A stretch of 64,000 nucleotides of DNA from JALONH01 sp046329235 (GTDB lineage Bacteria; Bacteroidota; Bacteroidia; Cytophagales; Cytophagaceae): contig JAXLVA010000001.1 of assembly GCA_046329235.1 (NCBI GenBank), forward strand, positions 1,984,001-2,048,000. Reading direction: 5' to 3'. Positions 62,159 through 64,000 of this stretch are shown here, one piece after another. How positions within the stretch are numbered: the stretch's first letter is position 1; the number at the start of each line of letters is the position of its first letter. Under the pieces are notes generated by a model. That model was given only the letters and a program-made list of their open reading frames with translations, searched no databases and was not told the DNA's origin. The translations under genes were made by a program, and so were the position numbers.

Positions 62159-62695
62159 CTAACTATTTTTAAAGTATTTATCTATCAATTTAAGTGCAGA
62201 GGAAGTTTCTATTATCATAATTCTTCCTCCAAAGTGTTTTGCCCCTAATGACTTTTGATAATGTTCTATCAATTTATTTTTTGATAGAAAAGATACATTA
62301 CCCTCATGCCCTCTTTGGAAAGATAATTTACAAGCAAAAGCAACCAGATTTCCCGGAATACCTGAATACATCTTATTCTTACCTTTATTAAATGGTGCGC
62401 TTTCTACAAGATGCATGTACACATGATCCTGCTTTACTTCCAAACTAACCAGCCCTTGAATAACTTTTGGATTATTTACAATGGTCAGTTTGTAAATATC
62501 TCTTGCCGGCTCTTTAAACTCTTCTCTCCAATTAAAAAGCCATCCTTTTGTTTTATTGATTAATTTCAAATCCTCTTTTGAAATCAATGCAATATCGGTA
62601 GGAAAGCTATCGCCCGTTACAACGTTTTCAATTGAATTTGTCAGTTTATCAACAATAAAATCTAATCCTTTTTCTGACGATTTTTTCACATACAT
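62159..62695 (-). CDS. Conserved hypothetical protein, possibly GNAT-like
   Basis: 178 residues, cytosolic. The middle and end (VQGLVSLEVKQDHVYMHLVESAPFN pattern, then PGNLVAFACKLSFQRGHEGNVSFLSKNKLIEHYQKSLGAKHFGG) follow the strand-helix order of GNAT acetyltransferases: a central strand, an acetyl-CoA-binding-like helix and HYQKSLGA resembling the usual FYxkxGF end motif. The acceptor is unknown. It forms a tightly spaced pair with the downstream 54-residue gene. Confidence 0.7.
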   Translation of the reverse strand: MYVKKSSEKGLDFIVDKLTNSIENVVTGDSFPTDIALISKEDLKLINKTKGWLFNWREEFKEPARDIYKLTIVNNPKVIQGLVSLEVKQDHVYMHLVESAPFNKGKNKMYSGIPGNLVAFACKLSFQRGHEGNVSFLSKNKLIEHYQKSLGAKHFGGRIMIIETSSALKLIDKYFKNS

Positions 62696-62972
62696 AAATT
62701 ACGAAAAATCAACGAATTAAGCAAATTATTCTTCTCTGTAGTTCGTTGATTCTAAGGCATAAAGTTGGACTATTAGAATACCACCCCAATCAGTAGTTAG
62801 GAGCTAGTCTTTAGTATTTAAATGCAGTTTATTTAAACCTTCGATTAAAAATATCAAGCCAAAAAGCTAAAAGCCGGGTAGAGTTAAAGTTTGCTTCAGT
62901 GAAAACAGGGGGAATGCTTGTAAGAACTTTTTCTTACTACTTACTACTTACTACTTAATACTCCGTACTCCT

Positions 62973-63004
62973 GACTAAATACTAATGACTAGTAGCTAAA
63001 TACT
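62973..63004. repeat. Short intergenic repeat, copy 1
   Basis: gactaaatactaatgactag followed by tagctaaatact matches 63510-63541 with only a few differences. It overlaps the stop codon of the Spx/ArsC-like gene. The nearby motif agccgggtagag also recurs at 61848. Confidence 0.75.
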
Positions 63005-63337
63005 TTTATCCCACTCCTCCTCATCAAAACCAAAAATCACTTTCTTGCCTTGAATCACTATCGGGCGTTTAATCATAGAAGGGGATTGTATCATTAATGC
63101 TACGGCACCTTTAGTGGTAGTAGCTTTTTTCTGCACTTCAGGTTCTAACTTTTTCCAAGTAATACCTTTTTTATTAATCACAGTATCTACTCCGTACTTC
63201 TCTACTAAGTCCGTTAACCACGCTGCCTCCGGTGCTTGTTTTTTGTAATCATGAAAATCATACTCCACTCCTTTACTATCTAAGTAAGTGAATGCTTTTT
63301 TCATGGTGTCGCAGTTTTTGATACCGTAGATCTTCAT
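62996..63337 (-). CDS. Spx/MgsR/ArsC family protein (YffB-like)
   Basis: 113 residues of the arsenate-reductase-like thioredoxin fold. The N-terminal motif IYGIKNCDTMKKAFTYLDS has a single cysteine (residue 9, not CxxC), followed by DYKKQAPEAAWLTDLVEKYG and the cis-proline region SPSMIKRPIVIQ. YffB-type proteins may act as glutathione-linked reductases; arsenate reduction is not established for them. A tandem repeat (gaatggtgaat units at 63340-63372) lies just upstream. Confidence 0.92.
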   Translation of the reverse strand: MKIYGIKNCDTMKKAFTYLDSKGVEYDFHDYKKQAPEAAWLTDLVEKYGVDTVINKKGITWKKLEPEVQKKATTTKGAVALMIQSPSMIKRPIVIQGKKVIFGFDEEEWDKSI

Positions 63338-63339
63338 AT

Positions 63340-63372
63340 GAATGGTGAATTGTAAATGGTGAATGGTGAATT
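63340..63372. repeat. Short tandem repeat upstream of the Spx/ArsC-like gene
   Basis: gaatggtgaattgtaaatgg is followed by tgaatggtgaatt, a slipped array of GAATGGT / GTAAATGGT units directly before the start codon. Confidence 0.7.
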
Positions 63373-63509
63373 ATGTTCGCAACATTTAGTTGGAGTACAT
63401 AAATAATAAAAAAAGCTGAAAGCTTAAGGCTTAAAGCAGAGTAAAGTCAAAGGTCGCATTAGAGATAGATTCATAATTCATAATTCTTTTCTCCCGACTT
63501 AATACTCTG

Positions 63510-63541
63510 TACTAAATACTAATGACTAGCACCTAAATACT
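63510..63541. repeat. Short intergenic repeat, copy 2
   Basis: tactaaatactaatgactag followed by cacctaaatact, the partner of the copy at 62973-63004. The intergenic stretch before it (63409-63447) also carries an aaagct/agctt-rich block like those at 61832 and 62865. Confidence 0.75.
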
Positions 63542-63550
63542 ATAATAAAT

Positions 63551-63586
63551 AAAAAAACTCCCGAATGCGGATGCACACGGGAGTTT
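63551..63586 (-). terminator. Terminator of the rplU-rpmA operon
   Basis: aaactcccg (63555-63563) pairs with cgggagttt (63578-63586); the minus-strand transcript ends in seven U. It lies 26 bp past the rpmA stop. Confidence 0.88.
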
Positions 63587-63611
63587 AAACGTTTATCGTT
63601 TTAGGTATTAC

Positions 63612-63869
63612 TTATGCTTTAGGAAGTACAGAAACAAACGAACGATCTTTTTTACCTTTTTTGAAAGTAACGATTCCGTCTGCTAATGCAAATAACGTGT
63701 GGTCTTTACCGATACCTACGTTCTCACCTGGGTGATGAACCGTACCACGTTGTCTTACGATGATATTGCCGGCTATAGCAGTCTGACCGCCATAGATCTT
63801 CACACCTAATCTCTTACTGTGTGATTCACGACCGTTTTTGGAACTACCGACCCCTTTTTTGTGTGCCAT
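63612..63869 (-). CDS. rpmA: 50S ribosomal protein L27
   Basis: 85 residues, full length. The N-terminus MAHKKGVGSSKNGRESHSKRLGVKIYGGQTAIAGNIIVRQRGTV is the classical L27 sequence; the N-terminal tail reaches the peptidyl-transferase centre. It lacks the cleavable N-terminal extension known from Firmicutes. It follows rplU by 9 bp, the standard arrangement. Confidence 0.98.
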   Translation of the reverse strand: MAHKKGVGSSKNGRESHSKRLGVKIYGGQTAIAGNIIVRQRGTVHHPGENVGIGKDHTLFALADGIVTFKKGKKDRSFVSVLPKA

Positions 63870-63878
63870 GGTATGTTA

Positions 63879-64000
63879 TTATTTTACGATTTTTTCGATT
63901 TGAACTTTAGTTAAAGCTGTTCTGTGACCACGAGTCTTAACAAAACCTTTTCTACGTTTCTTTTTGAAAGCGATTACTTTGTCATCTTTCAAATGTTCTA
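63879..64000 (-). CDS. rplU: 50S ribosomal protein L21, C-terminal part, cut by window edge
   Basis: The last 40 residues are visible: EHLKDDKVIAFKKKRRKG, then VKTRGHRTALTKVQIEKIVK and the stop TAA at 63879-63881. This matches the L21 end, including the KKRRKGFxKxxGHRxxLTxxxI signature. The rest lies beyond the window. First gene of the rplU-rpmA operon. Confidence 0.96.
   Translation of the reverse strand, partial: EHLKDDKVIAFKKKRRKGFVKTRGHRTALTKVQIEKIVK

Noticed and set aside
1..64000. tRNA, rRNA or CRISPR arrays
   Set aside because: Reading the intergenic regions gave no cloverleaf with a TTCRANNC arm, no ribosomal RNA sequence and no regularly spaced direct repeats.

Overview
The window looks like a chromosomal segment of a Bacteroidota bacterium, probably Chitinophagales or Sphingobacteriales, though the order is a guess. 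Reasons: AT-rich DNA, four secreted proteins with type IX secretion (T9SS) C-terminal sorting domains (three type A, one gliding-motility/CHU_C type B), an OmpA protein with TPR, beta-propeller and regulatory domains, a FucP-type sugar permease, weak Shine-Dalgarno sites and several TAnnTTTG-like -7 promoter elements.

1-44 kb is mostly ordinary core genome: a P-type ATPase cut by the window start, the OmpA/PorE-like protein, a secreted GH9 endoglucanase, htpG, two large T9SS cargo proteins, a HAD phosphatase, a SulP transporter, a glnK-amt pair with two palindromes upstream, a YitT protein, pgi, an FkbM methyltransferase, two thioredoxin-like proteins, a sterol-desaturase-family enzyme, yraN/lipB, a tight run (fused peptide-type ABC ATPase, rnr, polyprenyl synthase, rhomboid), a sugar MFS permease, a 1316-residue choice-of-anchor protein, an amidase, a Crp-type regulator, an EamA half transporter, an FMN reductase and csaA.

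44-61.5 kb is an accessory defence island. All cargo genes lie on the minus strand and are separated by roughly 60-140 bp imperfect inverted repeats that resemble integron attC sites: gene stop codons fall in their TAAC edge and each next unit starts with GTTA. Right to left the units are a GNAT acetyltransferase; a translationally coupled type I restriction-modification operon (hsdM, half-size hsdS, hsdR) whose fourth gene is an ABC-type ATPase with a possible HEPN-like C-terminus; a GmrSD-type (DUF262/HNH) restriction gene split by an IS3-family insertion with a 5-bp target duplication; an alpha-helical hypothetical; and an SF1 helicase fused to a PD-(D/E)XK nuclease. A decayed group II intron sits exactly in the GTTA box of one site, and predicted splicing rebuilds that box. 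No integrase is visible, so the region would count as an integrase-less attC cluster (CALIN-like) if the sites are genuine. A structured non-coding element (44097-44227) marks the left border.

61.5-64 kb returns to core: a two-gene operon of a conserved hypothetical plus an overlooked 54-residue peptide with a GG motif, a Spx/ArsC-family protein among short intergenic repeats, and rpmA-rplU (rplU cut by the window end). I saw no tRNA, rRNA or CRISPR array.
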